Positions 33,802 through 45,065 of a stretch of DNA of 64,000 bases are shown here, in pieces. The stretch is from CAWUEZ02 sp963921355. GTDB taxonomy: Bacteria > Pseudomonadota > Alphaproteobacteria > Thalassobaculales > Thalassobaculaceae. The notes below the pieces were generated by a model that was given only the letters and a program-made list of their open reading frames with translations, did no database searches and was not told where the DNA came from. Position numbers and translations under genes: made by a program. Where the stretch lies: assembly GCA_963921355.3 (NCBI GenBank), contig OZ001190.1:1860001-1924000 (forward strand), read 5' to 3'. Every line of letters begins with the position of its first letter. Within the stretch, counting starts at the first letter, position 1.

Positions 33802-34932
33802 ATGAACGCCGGGCTGGTCTATTCGATCATGCTGCACGCCGCCGTCGTGGCGCTGGCCATCTTTGGCCTGCCCCGCCTCGCGAGCGATCGGCCGATCGAG
33901 ACCCTGTTGGTGGTTGTCGACGTGGTCAACATCGCCGAAGTGACGAACGCGCCGCTGCCGAGCGAGGTGGCCGAGAAGGTGGACACACCGCCGCCGCCGC
34001 CGAAGACGGCGCCGCCGCCACCTCCGCCATCAGCCGCCGCGCCACCCCCGCCGCCCCCACCTCCGCCCTCTGCGGCGCGTCCCGAACCACCGCCGGCGCC
34101 GACCCGCCAGCCCGAGCCGCCGAAACCGGAGGCCGAGCCGGTTCCGGTCAAGATCCCGGACGCCCCGAAGCCCGAGCCCAAGCCCGAGACGGCGACGATC
34201 TCCGATCCGCCCAAGCCCGAGCCGAAGCCGGAACCGGAGATCGCGGAGCGTCCCAAGCCCGAGCCGAAGCCGGAACCGGAGATCGCGGAGCGTCCCAAGC
34301 CGAAACCGGTCGAGCGTCCGGAGACCGCGTCCGAGCCCGAGCAGGCCAAGGTCGCCGAGGCGACACCCCCGGACCCGGTTCCGGTCCCGCGGGCGCGTCC
34401 GACTCCGCCGCCCAAGCGCGCGGTCGTCCGGGAAGCGCCGCCGACACCCGAACCGCCGAAAAAGGAGCCGGAAAAGCCCGACGACTTCATGAAGGTGCTG
34501 AAGACGGTTCAGCAGCTGAAGGAGCAGGCGCCGGCCGAACCCCAGGAGACGCAACCCGAAACGCCTCCGGCGGCTGCCGAGACCACGGCGAGACGGGCCA
34601 GCTTTGATGCGGATCAGCCGTTGTCGGTGTCCGAAATGGACGCCATTCGGCGTCAGATCAGCAACTGCTGGCTGGTGCCGGCCGGGGCGAAGAACGCCGA
34701 TGAATTGATTGTCGAAATCGAAGTCACAATGAACCAGGATCGGACCGTTCAATTTGCCGAAGTCGTCGACAGGTCGCGCATGACTGCTGATCCGTTTTTC
34801 CGATCCGCCGCTGAATCGGCTCTTCGGGCTCTGAAGAGCCCGTCCTGTTCGCCGCTGCAGCTGCCGCCAGAGAAGTTCGAGACATGGAAACGCTTCACCA
34901 TCACCTTCGATCCGAAGGACATGCTGTCATGA
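33802..34932 (+). CDS. tolA: Cell-envelope integrity protein TolA
   Basis: 376 residues. A membrane helix at about 5-24 (IMLHAAVVALAIFGL) anchors it. Residues ~60-225 are a Pro/Lys/Glu-rich linker with many KPEPKPE repeats that takes the place of the Ala/Lys coil of enteric TolA. The C-terminal TonB/TolA domain (DAIRRQISNCWLVPAG onward) contacts Pal and TolB. An exact 42-bp duplication lies within the linker. The polyproline content predicts dependence on EF-P. The stop overlaps tolB. Confidence 0.92.
   Translation: MNAGLVYSIMLHAAVVALAIFGLPRLASDRPIETLLVVVDVVNIAEVTNAPLPSEVAEKVDTPPPPPKTAPPPPPPSAAAPPPPPPPPPSAARPEPPPAPTRQPEPPKPEAEPVPVKIPDAPKPEPKPETATISDPPKPEPKPEPEIAERPKPEPKPEPEIAERPKPKPVERPETASEPEQAKVAEATPPDPVPVPRARPTPPPKRAVVREAPPTPEPPKKEPEKPDDFMKVLKTVQQLKEQAPAEPQETQPETPPAAAETTARRASFDADQPLSVSEMDAIRRQISNCWLVPAGAKNADELIVEIEVTMNQDRTVQFAEVVDRSRMTADPFFRSAAESALRALKSPSCSPLQLPPEKFETWKRFTITFDPKDMLS
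34210..34293 (+). repeat. Exact 42-bp tandem duplication inside tolA
   Basis: 34210-34251 and 34252-34293 are identical at the nucleotide level and in frame, each coding for PKPEPKPEPEIAER; a third, diverged partial copy (PKPKPVER) follows. Lack of synonymous differences points to a recent duplication that changes linker length. Confidence 0.9.
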
Positions 34933-36338
34933 CATCCGACTCCATCGACGCCACCCCGCCCCATTTCCGCCGGCCGCCACGCCCGGTGGTTGAACTGTCG
35001 CGCCGAGACCTGGCCCGATTCGCAGTGGCTGGTGTGCTGGGCGCCGGGACCCTGGCGGCCGCCGGACGGCCGGCACAGGCTGAGCTGCGGATCGACATCA
35101 CCCAGGGCAGGGTCGATCCGCTGCCGGTCGCCATTGCCGATTTCCGGGGCGACGGGATCGAAGCCACCAAGGTAGGACGCGACGTCGCCGGGATTATTCG
35201 CGCCAACCTCGAGCGGTCCGGTCTGTTCGCCCCGATCGATCAGCGCGCCTTCATCCAGAGCGACCTGGCGTTTGACGCGGTGCCCCGGTTTGGCGACTGG
35301 CGCCAGATCAACGCCCAGGCCCTGGTCCATGGCCGGGTCACCATCCCGGCCTCCGGCCAGTACCGCATCGAATACCGTCTCTGGGACGTGTTCGCCGAGC
35401 AGTACATGACCGGCACGTCCCTGACAGCGATCTCGGAATCCCTGCGCCGCGCGGCGCACATCATCTCGGACATGATCTACAAGCGGATCACCGGCGAGGA
35501 CGGATACTTCGACACCCGCTTCGTCTATATCGCCGAGAGCGGCCCCCAGAACCGTCGGGTGAAGCAACTGGCGATCATGGATCAGGATGGCGCCAACCAT
35601 CAGTTCCTGACCGATGGCGGGACCCTGGTCCTGACGCCGCGGTTTTCCCCGACCATCCAGGAGATCACCTATCTCGCGTATTACCGGAACCAACCGCGGG
35701 TCTACCTGTTCAATCTGGACAGCGGCCAGCAGGAGGTGCTCGGCGACTTCCCGGGCATGACCTTCGCCCCCCGCTTTTCGCCGGATGGCAACCGCGTGAT
35801 CATGAGCCTCGCCAAGGACGGCGTGACGGACATCTACACCATGGATCTGCGCACGCGGCGGGCCGCCCAGCTGACGCGCAACCGGTCGATCGACACCTCT
35901 CCGACCTACAGTCCGGACGGCGGACAGGTCGTGTTCAACTCGGATCGCGGCGGCTCCCAGCAGCTCTACACCATGGCGGCGGACGGCTCCGGGGTCCGGC
36001 GGATCAGTTTCGGCAACGGCCGGTACGCCACGCCGGTATGGTCTCCGCGGGGCGATCTGATCGCTTTCACGAAGATGGTGGGCGGTCGTTTTCACATCGG
36101 TGTGATGCGCTCCGACGGCTCGGGCGAGCGGCTGCTGACCGAGGGATTCCTGGTCGAGGCGCCGAGTTGGTCGCCCAACGGACGGGTTCTGATCTATTTC
36201 AAGCAGGAGCCGACCGATCGGAGCGGTCGGGGAGGGAGTGCGAAGCTCTTCACAATCGATCTGACAGGGTACAACGAACGCGAGGTGATCACGCCTCTCG
36301 ATGCATCCGATCCGGCGTGGAGCCCCTTGCTTCGCTAG
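34929..36338 (+). CDS. tolB: Tol-Pal system beta-propeller protein TolB
   Basis: 469-residue periplasmic protein with an N-terminal alpha/beta domain (from ELRIDITQG) and a six-bladed beta propeller with repeated SPDG-type turns (FSPDGNRVI, YSPDGGQVVF, WSPRGDLIAF, WSPNGRVLIY). The N-terminus has SRRDLARFAVAG, a hydrophobic stretch and AQA: this reads as a twin-arginine rather than a plain Sec signal. ATG 34929 overlaps the tolA stop by four bases. It connects TolA with Pal at the outer membrane. Confidence 0.95.
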   Translation: MTSDSIDATPPHFRRPPRPVVELSRRDLARFAVAGVLGAGTLAAAGRPAQAELRIDITQGRVDPLPVAIADFRGDGIEATKVGRDVAGIIRANLERSGLFAPIDQRAFIQSDLAFDAVPRFGDWRQINAQALVHGRVTIPASGQYRIEYRLWDVFAEQYMTGTSLTAISESLRRAAHIISDMIYKRITGEDGYFDTRFVYIAESGPQNRRVKQLAIMDQDGANHQFLTDGGTLVLTPRFSPTIQEITYLAYYRNQPRVYLFNLDSGQQEVLGDFPGMTFAPRFSPDGNRVIMSLAKDGVTDIYTMDLRTRRAAQLTRNRSIDTSPTYSPDGGQVVFNSDRGGSQQLYTMAADGSGVRRISFGNGRYATPVWSPRGDLIAFTKMVGGRFHIGVMRSDGSGERLLTEGFLVEAPSWSPNGRVLIYFKQEPTDRSGRGGSAKLFTIDLTGYNEREVITPLDASDPAWSPLLR

Positions 36339-36500
36339 CCCTTTCAACGCTATAAGGAGCGCGCTCGTGGTTGGCTTCCGGATTCGTTCGGGCGGCCGAC
36401 TGGTCGAGTCCGGGGCTCGGACAGTCCGAGTTAACCAGGACCGTGATTTGGGGGGCGGGGCGCCCGGCACCACAGAATGATCCAGAGGGACACACCAATC

Positions 36501-37007
36501 ATGCGCATCAAGTTTCTGAGCGTGTTCGCTGCTGCCGCGCTGCTCGCCGCGTGCGAAACCGCTTCTGACACAGAGGCCAGCAGCGCCGGTGCAGGGGCCA
36601 GCCAGTCGAGCTCTTCTTCCGCAACCGCGGCGGCGCCGGCCGGTCCGACACCGGGTACCCAGGAGGACTTCGTCGTCAATGTGGGCGACCGGGTGTTCTT
36701 CGACTTCGATAAGTCGGACCTGAAGGCGGATGCGCGGACGACCCTGGAACGTCAGGCGTTCTGGCTGCGCAAGCACCCGAGCATCTCGATCACCATCGAA
36801 GGTCACGCCGACGAGCGTGGCACCCGCGAGTACAACCTCGCGCTCGGTGAGCGTCGGGCCAGCTCGGTGCGCGACTACCTGGTCTCCCTCGGGATCGACT
36901 CCGGCCGGGTGTCGACGATCTCCTACGGCAAAGAGCGCCCGGTGAACCCGGCCTCCACCGAAGAGGCCTGGGCCGAGAACCGCCGCGGTGTCACCGTCAT
37001 CAACTGA
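36501..37007 (+). CDS. pal: Peptidoglycan-associated lipoprotein Pal
   Basis: 168-residue outer-membrane lipoprotein. The signal peptide ends with the lipobox LLAAC (Cys at residue 18). A Ser/Ala-rich tether (~20-50) leads to the OmpA-like peptidoglycan-binding domain with VFFDFDKSDL, IEGHADERGTREYN, LGERRASSVRDYL and the ISYGKERPV end. ATG 36501 was chosen because it begins the signal peptide. The 162-bp gap before it may hold an own promoter. Confidence 0.96.
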   Translation: MRIKFLSVFAAAALLAACETASDTEASSAGAGASQSSSSSATAAAPAGPTPGTQEDFVVNVGDRVFFDFDKSDLKADARTTLERQAFWLRKHPSISITIEGHADERGTREYNLALGERRASSVRDYLVSLGIDSGRVSTISYGKERPVNPASTEEAWAENRRGVTVIN

Positions 37008-37164
37008 CGGTCGGGACTGACAGATCTTGGTCGGCGGTGCGTTTGATCATGGCGCGCCGCCGATCTCTATTGGGGAATCGCTGAACACTCCGGCGGAGCC
37101 CCGCGTCGAGAGTGCCGGGCCGGCGCGCCACATTCTCGCCGCCTCGCTCGGGCATGGTGTCGCG

Positions 37165-38352
37165 ATGGCGCGCGTTCTCACTCTTTCGTTGATCATCTTC
37201 CTTCTGGGGTTGGTTCCGGCCAGCGCACAGCAGGACATCTCCAATCTGCTGAACCGGATGTCTCGGTTGGAACGCGAGATCGCCGATCTCCAGCGGTCCG
37301 TTTTCACCAGCCAGCCGCCCGGAACGTCGCAAGCGATCACCGATCAGGTGGCTCCCTCCGTGCCGCAGGGCTCGGCCGACTCCGCGCTCGCCCTGGTCGG
37401 CGTGAGGCTGCAGCAGATGGAAGCCGAACTGCGATCGATCACCGGACAGGTCGAAGAGCTGGCCTTCAGCATGCAGCAGCTGTCCGATCGCATGGACAAG
37501 GTCCAGATCGACACCGACATCCGGTTCCAGGAACTCTCACGATCGATGCGTGCTCCGGGCAGCGAGTCGGTACCGACCACGGCCCCGGGGGCGCCGCCGC
37601 CGAACGTCGAACCGCAGGCGACTGCGGGCAGCCTGGTGACGGGGGCACCGCCGGGCACGCTGGGCACCCTGACCGGCAGCGACCTTGCCGCACTCAGCGC
37701 GACCGCGCCGGAGACCTCCGAACTGCCGCCGCCTGACGCCAACGCCGCTGGTGCGGCGGACAGCGACCCGACCGCGTCTGCGAGTGCTTCCGCCGTCGGT
37801 CAAACGCCACCGGCGCCGGCGGCGCCTGAAGGTTCAGCGCCGAGCGCCGCGCCGGCCGCGGTCACGGCTCCGGCCCCAGCTGTTACGCCAGCTCCTCCGC
37901 CGGCTCCGTCGGCGGCAAATCTCGCCGCCGTTGCCCCGCCGCCCGAGCCGATCCTGCCGGAAGGGTCGATCGAGGATCGCTACAAGGCCGCCTTCGATCA
38001 CCTGGTGAAGCATGACCATGATCGAGCGGAGATCGCGTTCACCGCGTTCCTGGCGGCCCATCCCGATGACCCTCTGGCCGGCAATGCGCAATACTGGCTG
38101 GGTGAGACATTCTACGCCCGCGACCGTCACGAAGAGGCGGCGGTCGCTTTTCTGGAAGGCTACCAGCGCTATCCCGAAAGCCCGAAGGCAGCGGACAACC
38201 TGCTCAAGCTCGGAATGTCGCTGGCGCGGATTGGAAAGACGCAGGAAGCGTGCGCAACCTTCGCCCGACTGGGCCAGGAGTTCCCGAACGCGCCGACCAA
38301 CATCCGGCGGCGTCTGACGAACGAGGTGAAGACCCTCGGGTGCAGCGCCTGA
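37165..38352 (+). CDS. cpoB: Tol-Pal coordinator CpoB (YbgF)
   Basis: 395-residue periplasmic protein that links outer-membrane constriction with peptidoglycan synthesis. Signal peptide with cleavage after ASA, an N-terminal trimerising coiled coil (ISNLLNRMSRLEREIADLQR), a long Ala/Pro linker (~165-300), and three TPR-like repeats at the end (YKAAFDHLVKHDHDRAEIAF, AQYWLGETFYARDRHEEAAV, ADNLLKLGMSLARIGKTQEA). ATG 37165 starts the signal peptide; a longer frame would add 46 non-homologous residues. tilS overlaps its end. Confidence 0.92.
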   Translation: MARVLTLSLIIFLLGLVPASAQQDISNLLNRMSRLEREIADLQRSVFTSQPPGTSQAITDQVAPSVPQGSADSALALVGVRLQQMEAELRSITGQVEELAFSMQQLSDRMDKVQIDTDIRFQELSRSMRAPGSESVPTTAPGAPPPNVEPQATAGSLVTGAPPGTLGTLTGSDLAALSATAPETSELPPPDANAAGAADSDPTASASASAVGQTPPAPAAPEGSAPSAAPAAVTAPAPAVTPAPPPAPSAANLAAVAPPPEPILPEGSIEDRYKAAFDHLVKHDHDRAEIAFTAFLAAHPDDPLAGNAQYWLGETFYARDRHEEAAVAFLEGYQRYPESPKAADNLLKLGMSLARIGKTQEACATFARLGQEFPNAPTNIRRRLTNEVKTLGCSA

Positions 38353-39722
38353 GGCCTGGGCCCGACGACCCGCTGACCATTGGCGAAGCGGCACCGCTGC
38401 TCGATGCGGTCGCCTTCCCGGACGCCGGTTCCCAGGTTGAGGGCTTGTCGGATAACGGTTCGTCGGATGACGAGCCCGTTTGCATCGCGGTTTCCGGCGG
38501 CCCCGACAGCACGGCCCTGCTGCTGATGGCCGATCAGTGGGCGCGGCTCAGGGACCGCGACCTGCTCGTATTGACCGTTGACCACAAACTCCGTCCCGAG
38601 GCCGGCGACGAGGCGGCGGCGGTCGCGGCCCTGAGCACCCTGCGCGGGTGGCCGCACCGCATTTTGCACTGGACCGGTCCGAAACCGTCCTCAGGCCTGC
38701 AGGCGGCGGCGCGCGAGGCCCGCTATCGCCTGCTGATTGCTGCCTGCCATCGGGCGGCTGCTTCGGTATTGCTTGTCGGGCACCACCTCGATGATCAGAT
38801 CGAGACGGTCCTGCATCGGCTAGAGCGGGAGAGCGGTCCACTCGGTCTGGCGGGCATGGCCGGGCGCCGATCTCTCGACGGTGTCGTCATCGCCCGCCCG
38901 TTCCTGGGGATCGAGAAATCGCGTCTCGAGATCACCTGTCGTGTGGCAGGGGTGCGCGTTGTTTCCGATCCGAGCAATCACGATCGACGCTTCGCCCGGG
39001 GCCGCCTGCGCGCCATGCAGGGAGCGCTCGACGAGGTCGGGCTGACCCGTGACCGCCTGTCTCGCTTCGCCACAGTCATGGGCCGGGTGCGACGTCTGAT
39101 CGATACCGAGGTTGGCCGTCGCCTCGAATGCGGGGGTGTCCGGTTGCCGACCGGTGGGGTGCGGCTGACGCGCACCGCCTATGATGCAGCCCCCGAGCGG
39201 CTGCGCCGTTACCTGCTGCGTGCCATGCTGGCCGTCGCCGCTGGGGGCGGATACCCTCCGCGCGGCCGATCCCTGGATGATCTCGAGACCTGGATTGCCA
39301 TGGCTCCCGACGGCGGCGTCCGCACGCTGGCGGGATGTCTGGTGGGGGTGGACGGCACGGCGATCACGGTGTGTCGGGAGGTCGCGGCCTGCGCCGGGCC
39401 GTTGGATCTGCCGCCCGGCGCCACCGGGTGTTGGGACGGTCGGTTCTTGGTCGTAAACCGCGGCAACCGCCCGGTTCGGGTTCAGGCGTGCGGCCATAAG
39501 GGGTGGCGGCGCCGGCGCTTGCTCGGCGTAGAGGACGCGTCCGACGGGTCTGCCGGGACGCTCGACCACCAGGCGCGACTCGGCGCTCCGGTTGTGCTCG
39601 ACCTTGACGGAGGAATGGCCGTCCCCCACCTTGTGACACAGGCGGGCGGATTGTCGACAATCCTGCAGAACGGTGTATACCTGCGGGCTTTGTCGACGGC
39701 GGAGGTCGCTGCGACGTCGTGA
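38340..39722 (+). CDS. tilS: tRNA(Ile)-lysidine synthetase
   Basis: N-type PP-loop enzyme that makes lysidine at C34 of tRNA-Ile(CAU) so that it reads AUA. The PP-loop is SGGPDSTALLL, with VDHKLRPEAGDEA, GHHLDDQIETVLHRL, RPFLGIEKSRLE and DPSNHD also present. I chose GTG 38340, overlapping the cpoB stop, giving 460 residues; the N-terminal ~55 residues before the PP-loop are variable. The C-terminal substrate domain is present but diverged. A CAT-anticodon tRNA is encoded at 62.7 kb. Confidence 0.9.
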   Translation: MQRLRPGPDDPLTIGEAAPLLDAVAFPDAGSQVEGLSDNGSSDDEPVCIAVSGGPDSTALLLMADQWARLRDRDLLVLTVDHKLRPEAGDEAAAVAALSTLRGWPHRILHWTGPKPSSGLQAAAREARYRLLIAACHRAAASVLLVGHHLDDQIETVLHRLERESGPLGLAGMAGRRSLDGVVIARPFLGIEKSRLEITCRVAGVRVVSDPSNHDRRFARGRLRAMQGALDEVGLTRDRLSRFATVMGRVRRLIDTEVGRRLECGGVRLPTGGVRLTRTAYDAAPERLRRYLLRAMLAVAAGGGYPPRGRSLDDLETWIAMAPDGGVRTLAGCLVGVDGTAITVCREVAACAGPLDLPPGATGCWDGRFLVVNRGNRPVRVQACGHKGWRRRRLLGVEDASDGSAGTLDHQARLGAPVVLDLDGGMAVPHLVTQAGGLSTILQNGVYLRALSTAEVAATS

Positions 39723-39755
39723 GCTCCTTGGGGCGCCGTAAGGAAGGCTGCAGAC

Positions 39756-41693
<1,938 letters not shown>

Positions 41694-41702
41694 TCAGCGG
41701 CG

Positions 41703-42809
41703 GTGAGCTTACCGACAATTCGACATGCCGATATGACGGGCCCGGAGACAGTCTCCGGGCCCGTTTATCTCGTACCCACCTCCCTGGTGACGGGTCCCGA
41801 TGCCGGGCACCTGATTGCCGATGGCGACGCCCTGCCCCTGGCGGGGTCGGGCATCGGGTTCCAGGGCGTCGATCTTGTGGTGCGGGCCGAGGATGCCGTT
41901 CACGTTGCGCGCTACCCGGTGTCCGAGCGCGAGCGCTTGAACCTGCCGGACCTGGACGATCGCGTCGCCCGGCTGACCGCGCCGCGGGATCCGTTCGCCG
42001 GCCTCGACCTGTCGACCGGCCCCTATGTGATGGGCATCGTCAACGTCACGCCCGACAGCTTCTCCGACGGCGGCCAGTTCGCGACCCGGGACCTGGCGAT
42101 CGCCCAGGGCCGCCGGCTGATGGAGGAGGGGGCGGACATCCTCGACATCGGCGGCGAGTCGACGCGCCCGGGCGCCGCGCCGGTGTCCGAGCAACAGGAG
42201 ATCGATCGGGTGATCCCGGTTATCGAGACCCTGGTCGGGGATGGATTCCGGGTGTCGGTTGATACCCGCAAGGCCTCGGTGATGGCGGCGGCTCTGGCCG
42301 TGGGAGCCGCGATCGTCAACGATGTCTCCGCGCTTTCCTATGATGCCGAGGCGCGTCCGTTGCTCGCCGGCGAGGTCTGTCCGGCCATCTTGATGCACAT
42401 GCGCCATGACCCCGGCAGCATGCAGAACGACCCCCGCTACGCCCACGCCCCGACCGAGGTCTACGATGAACTCGGCGCCAGCGTCGCCGCAGCCGTCGCC
42501 GCCGGCATCCGCCGCGGCCGGCTGATGGTCGATCCTGGATTCGGGTTCGCGAAGACGCCGGCCCATAACGTGGCGGTCACGGCGTGGCTCGCGCTGCTGC
42601 ACGGCCTTGGCTGTCCGATCCTGTACGGCGCGTCGCGCAAGAGCACGATCGCCCGGCTGTCGCGCGACGAGCCGGCCGACGCCCGACTGCCGGGGTCGCT
42701 GGCCCTCGCGCTCTCGGCGGCCGCACAGGGGGCGCAGATCCTGCGGGTGCATGACGTGGCGGAGACGCGTCAGGCCCTGACGGTGTATTCGGCGGTGGCG
42801 ACCGCCTGA
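41703..42809 (+). CDS. folP: Dihydropteroate synthase
   Basis: Folate-pathway enzyme that joins dihydropterin pyrophosphate and p-aminobenzoate. The TIM barrel begins near residue 105 with YVMGIVNVTPDSFSDGGQF, followed by ILDIGGESTRPGA, VSVDTRKASVM, NDVSALSYD and GASRKSTI. The N-terminal ~100 residues (VYLVPTSLVTGPDAG onward) are a lineage-type extension. The start is uncertain: GTG 41703, ATG 41733 and GTG 41787 are all in frame, and a terminator-like hairpin sits at 41738-41762. Follows ftsH closely. Confidence 0.93.
   Translation: MSLPTIRHADMTGPETVSGPVYLVPTSLVTGPDAGHLIADGDALPLAGSGIGFQGVDLVVRAEDAVHVARYPVSERERLNLPDLDDRVARLTAPRDPFAGLDLSTGPYVMGIVNVTPDSFSDGGQFATRDLAIAQGRRLMEEGADILDIGGESTRPGAAPVSEQQEIDRVIPVIETLVGDGFRVSVDTRKASVMAAALAVGAAIVNDVSALSYDAEARPLLAGEVCPAILMHMRHDPGSMQNDPRYAHAPTEVYDELGASVAAAVAAGIRRGRLMVDPGFGFAKTPAHNVAVTAWLALLHGLGCPILYGASRKSTIARLSRDEPADARLPGSLALALSAAAQGAQILRVHDVAETRQALTVYSAVATA
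41738..41768 (+). terminator. Terminator-like hairpin after ftsH, inside the folP start region
   Basis: A perfect 12-bp inverted repeat (41738-41749 with 41751-41762) is followed by GTTTAT. It has the form of an intrinsic terminator for ftsH, yet lies just after two of the three possible folP start codons. It may attenuate readthrough into folP. Confidence 0.55.
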
Positions 42810-42888
42810 CCTCACCGCACGTCTCGACTGACCAGAGGGGCGTGGATGAGGTATAAGTCACGGAAGAACAATCGACCTTGGATACTGA

Positions 42889-44250
42889 ATGACCCGAAAG
42901 CTCTTTGGCACGGACGGTATTCGCGGACCGGCGAATAGCGAGCCCATGACGCCGGCCACGGCGATGGGCGTGGCCATGGCGGCGGGCGCGCGGTTTCGAT
43001 TCGACCACGGTCGCCGCCATCTGGTGGTCATCGGCAAGGATACGCGGCTCTCCGGCTACATGCTGGAGCCGGCGATGGTGGCCGGCTTTACGGCCATCGG
43101 GATGGATGTTGTCCTGGTCGGTCCGATGCCGACCCCGGCGGTTGCCATGCTGGTTCAGTCCCTGCGGGCGGATCTGGGGGTTGTGATCTCGGCGTCGCAC
43201 AACCCCTATCATGACAACGGAATCAAGCTGTTCGGGCCCGATGGCTACAAGCTGTCGGACGCCGTGGAAAGCGAGATCGAGGCGTTGATGGGGCGGCTCG
43301 ACAGTGTGCCGCTGGCCGCGCCTGAGGCGCTCGGCCGGGCCCGGCGCCTGAACGACGAACAAGGTCGCTACATCGAGGCGGTCAAGGCCACTTTTCCGCG
43401 CAACCTGCGGCTCGACGGGCTGAAGATCGTCGTCGACTGTGCCCATGGCGCCGCCTACAGGGTCGCCCCTCGGGTCCTGTACGAACTCGGCGCCGAGGTG
43501 GTGGCGATGGGGGTCGCGCCGGACGGGTTCAACATCAACGACGGCTGCGGGGCGACGGCACCGGCGGCGATGCAGGATCTTGTGCGCAGCGAAGGCGCCC
43601 ATGCCGGGATCGCGCTGGATGGCGATGCCGACCGCCTGATCCTTGCGGACGAGACCGGCGAGCGCATTGACGGTGACCAGATTCTCGGACTGATCGGCCA
43701 TTCATGGTGCCTCGACGGCCGGCTGCGGGGCGAGGGCGTCGTGGCAACGGTGATGTCGAATCTCGGGCTGGAGAGACACCTCGAGGGCCTCGGGCTTCGG
43801 CTCATCCGCACCAAGGTCGGGGACCGCTACGTTCTCGAGGCCATGCGGCGCGAAGGGTTCAACGTCGGTGGTGAGCAGTCGGGCCATATGATCCTGGCCG
43901 ACCACGCGACCACCGGGGATGGCCTGATCGCCGCCCTGCAGGTTCTGGCGGCACTGGTCCGATCCGGCAAACCGCTGTCAGAGGTGGCCCACGTCTTCGA
44001 GGCGTTGCCGCAGGTTCTGAAGAATGTGCGCTATACGGGCGGCGCGCCGCTGGACAGCGCATCAGTGAAAACGGCGATCCGCGCGAGTGAAGAGGCGCTC
44101 GGCGAGCGCGGACGGCTGGTCATCAGGCGGTCGGGCACCGAACCCGTGATCCGCGTCATGGCCCAGGGGGAGGATCCTGAATTGGTCGAAGCATCCGTGG
44201 ACCGCATCGTCGACGCGGTGAGTGCCTACCAGATAGCGGCGGCGGAATAG
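42889..44250 (+). CDS. glmM: Phosphoglucosamine mutase
   Basis: 453-residue enzyme converting glucosamine-6-phosphate to glucosamine-1-phosphate for peptidoglycan and LPS. The start KLFGTDGIRGPAN, the phosphoserine motif VISASHNPYHDNGIKLF, the metal loop ALDGDADRLI, the GGEQSGH sugar loop and the phosphate loop IRRSGTEPVIRVM are all intact. The gene order ftsH-folP-glmM is widespread. thiD starts two bases after its stop. Confidence 0.97.
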   Translation: MTRKLFGTDGIRGPANSEPMTPATAMGVAMAAGARFRFDHGRRHLVVIGKDTRLSGYMLEPAMVAGFTAIGMDVVLVGPMPTPAVAMLVQSLRADLGVVISASHNPYHDNGIKLFGPDGYKLSDAVESEIEALMGRLDSVPLAAPEALGRARRLNDEQGRYIEAVKATFPRNLRLDGLKIVVDCAHGAAYRVAPRVLYELGAEVVAMGVAPDGFNINDGCGATAPAAMQDLVRSEGAHAGIALDGDADRLILADETGERIDGDQILGLIGHSWCLDGRLRGEGVVATVMSNLGLERHLEGLGLRLIRTKVGDRYVLEAMRREGFNVGGEQSGHMILADHATTGDGLIAALQVLAALVRSGKPLSEVAHVFEALPQVLKNVRYTGGAPLDSASVKTAIRASEEALGERGRLVIRRSGTEPVIRVMAQGEDPELVEASVDRIVDAVSAYQIAAAE

Positions 44251-44252
44251 CC

Positions 44253-45065
44253 ATGGCCCGGGCGATGAAAGGACGCGTGTTGAGCATTGCCGGCTCGGAC
44301 TGCGGCGGTGGTGCCGGCATTCAGGCCGACATCAAGGCCGTGACCGCGCTTGGCGGGTTTGCGATGACCGCGATCACGGCACTGACGGCGCAGAACACCC
44401 GCGGCGTGTTTGGAATTCAGGAGATCCCGACAGCCTTCCTGAAGCAGCAGATCGACCTGGTGCTCGACGATATCGGTGTCGATGCGATCAAGACCGGGAT
44501 GCTGCACTCGACGGCGGTGATCGACACGATCTGCGACATCATCGAGGAAAAGGCGATGGGCGTTCCGCTGATCGTCGACCCGGTGATGGTGGCGAAGGGC
44601 GGCCATCCGTTGCTGGAACCCGAGGCGATGGGGGTCCTGAAGGCCCGGTTGATCCTGCGGGCGAGTGTCCTGACACCGAACATTCCCGAGGCCGAGCTTC
44701 TGACCGGCATGGAAATCCGCGATGTCGACGCCATGAAGCACGCAGCGGAGATGCTGCTGTCGCTCGGACCGCCAAGGGTGTTGCTGAAGGGCGGGCATCT
44801 GCAGACCGAGGAGATCGTCGACCTTCTGGCTTCGGAAGACGGTATCCAGGCGTTCTCCAGCCCCCGGTTGCCAACGACCAGCACCCACGGCACCGGGTGC
44901 ACGCTGGCCTCGGCCCTGGCCTGTGGGATTGCCCAGGGAATGCCGACTGTGGACGCCGTCGAACGGGCCCGGAACTATGTGACGACGGCGATCCGGACGG
45001 CCCCCGGCTACGGTGGCGGTCATGGCCCGTTGAACCACGTTCACACGGTCGACCCTGCGGCCTAG
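44253..45065 (+). CDS. thiD: Hydroxymethylpyrimidine/phosphomethylpyrimidine kinase
   Basis: 270-residue ribokinase-fold kinase that phosphorylates HMP twice for thiamine synthesis. IAGSDCGGGAGIQADIKAVT, ITALTAQNTRGVF, VDPVMVAKGG, LTPNIPEAELL and the anion hole STHGTGCTLASALA are present. Coupled to glmM. The amber stop TAG lies within CTAG, the left end of a palindromic element. Confidence 0.95.
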   Translation: MARAMKGRVLSIAGSDCGGGAGIQADIKAVTALGGFAMTAITALTAQNTRGVFGIQEIPTAFLKQQIDLVLDDIGVDAIKTGMLHSTAVIDTICDIIEEKAMGVPLIVDPVMVAKGGHPLLEPEAMGVLKARLILRASVLTPNIPEAELLTGMEIRDVDAMKHAAEMLLSLGPPRVLLKGGHLQTEEIVDLLASEDGIQAFSSPRLPTTSTHGTGCTLASALACGIAQGMPTVDAVERARNYVTTAIRTAPGYGGGHGPLNHVHTVDPAA

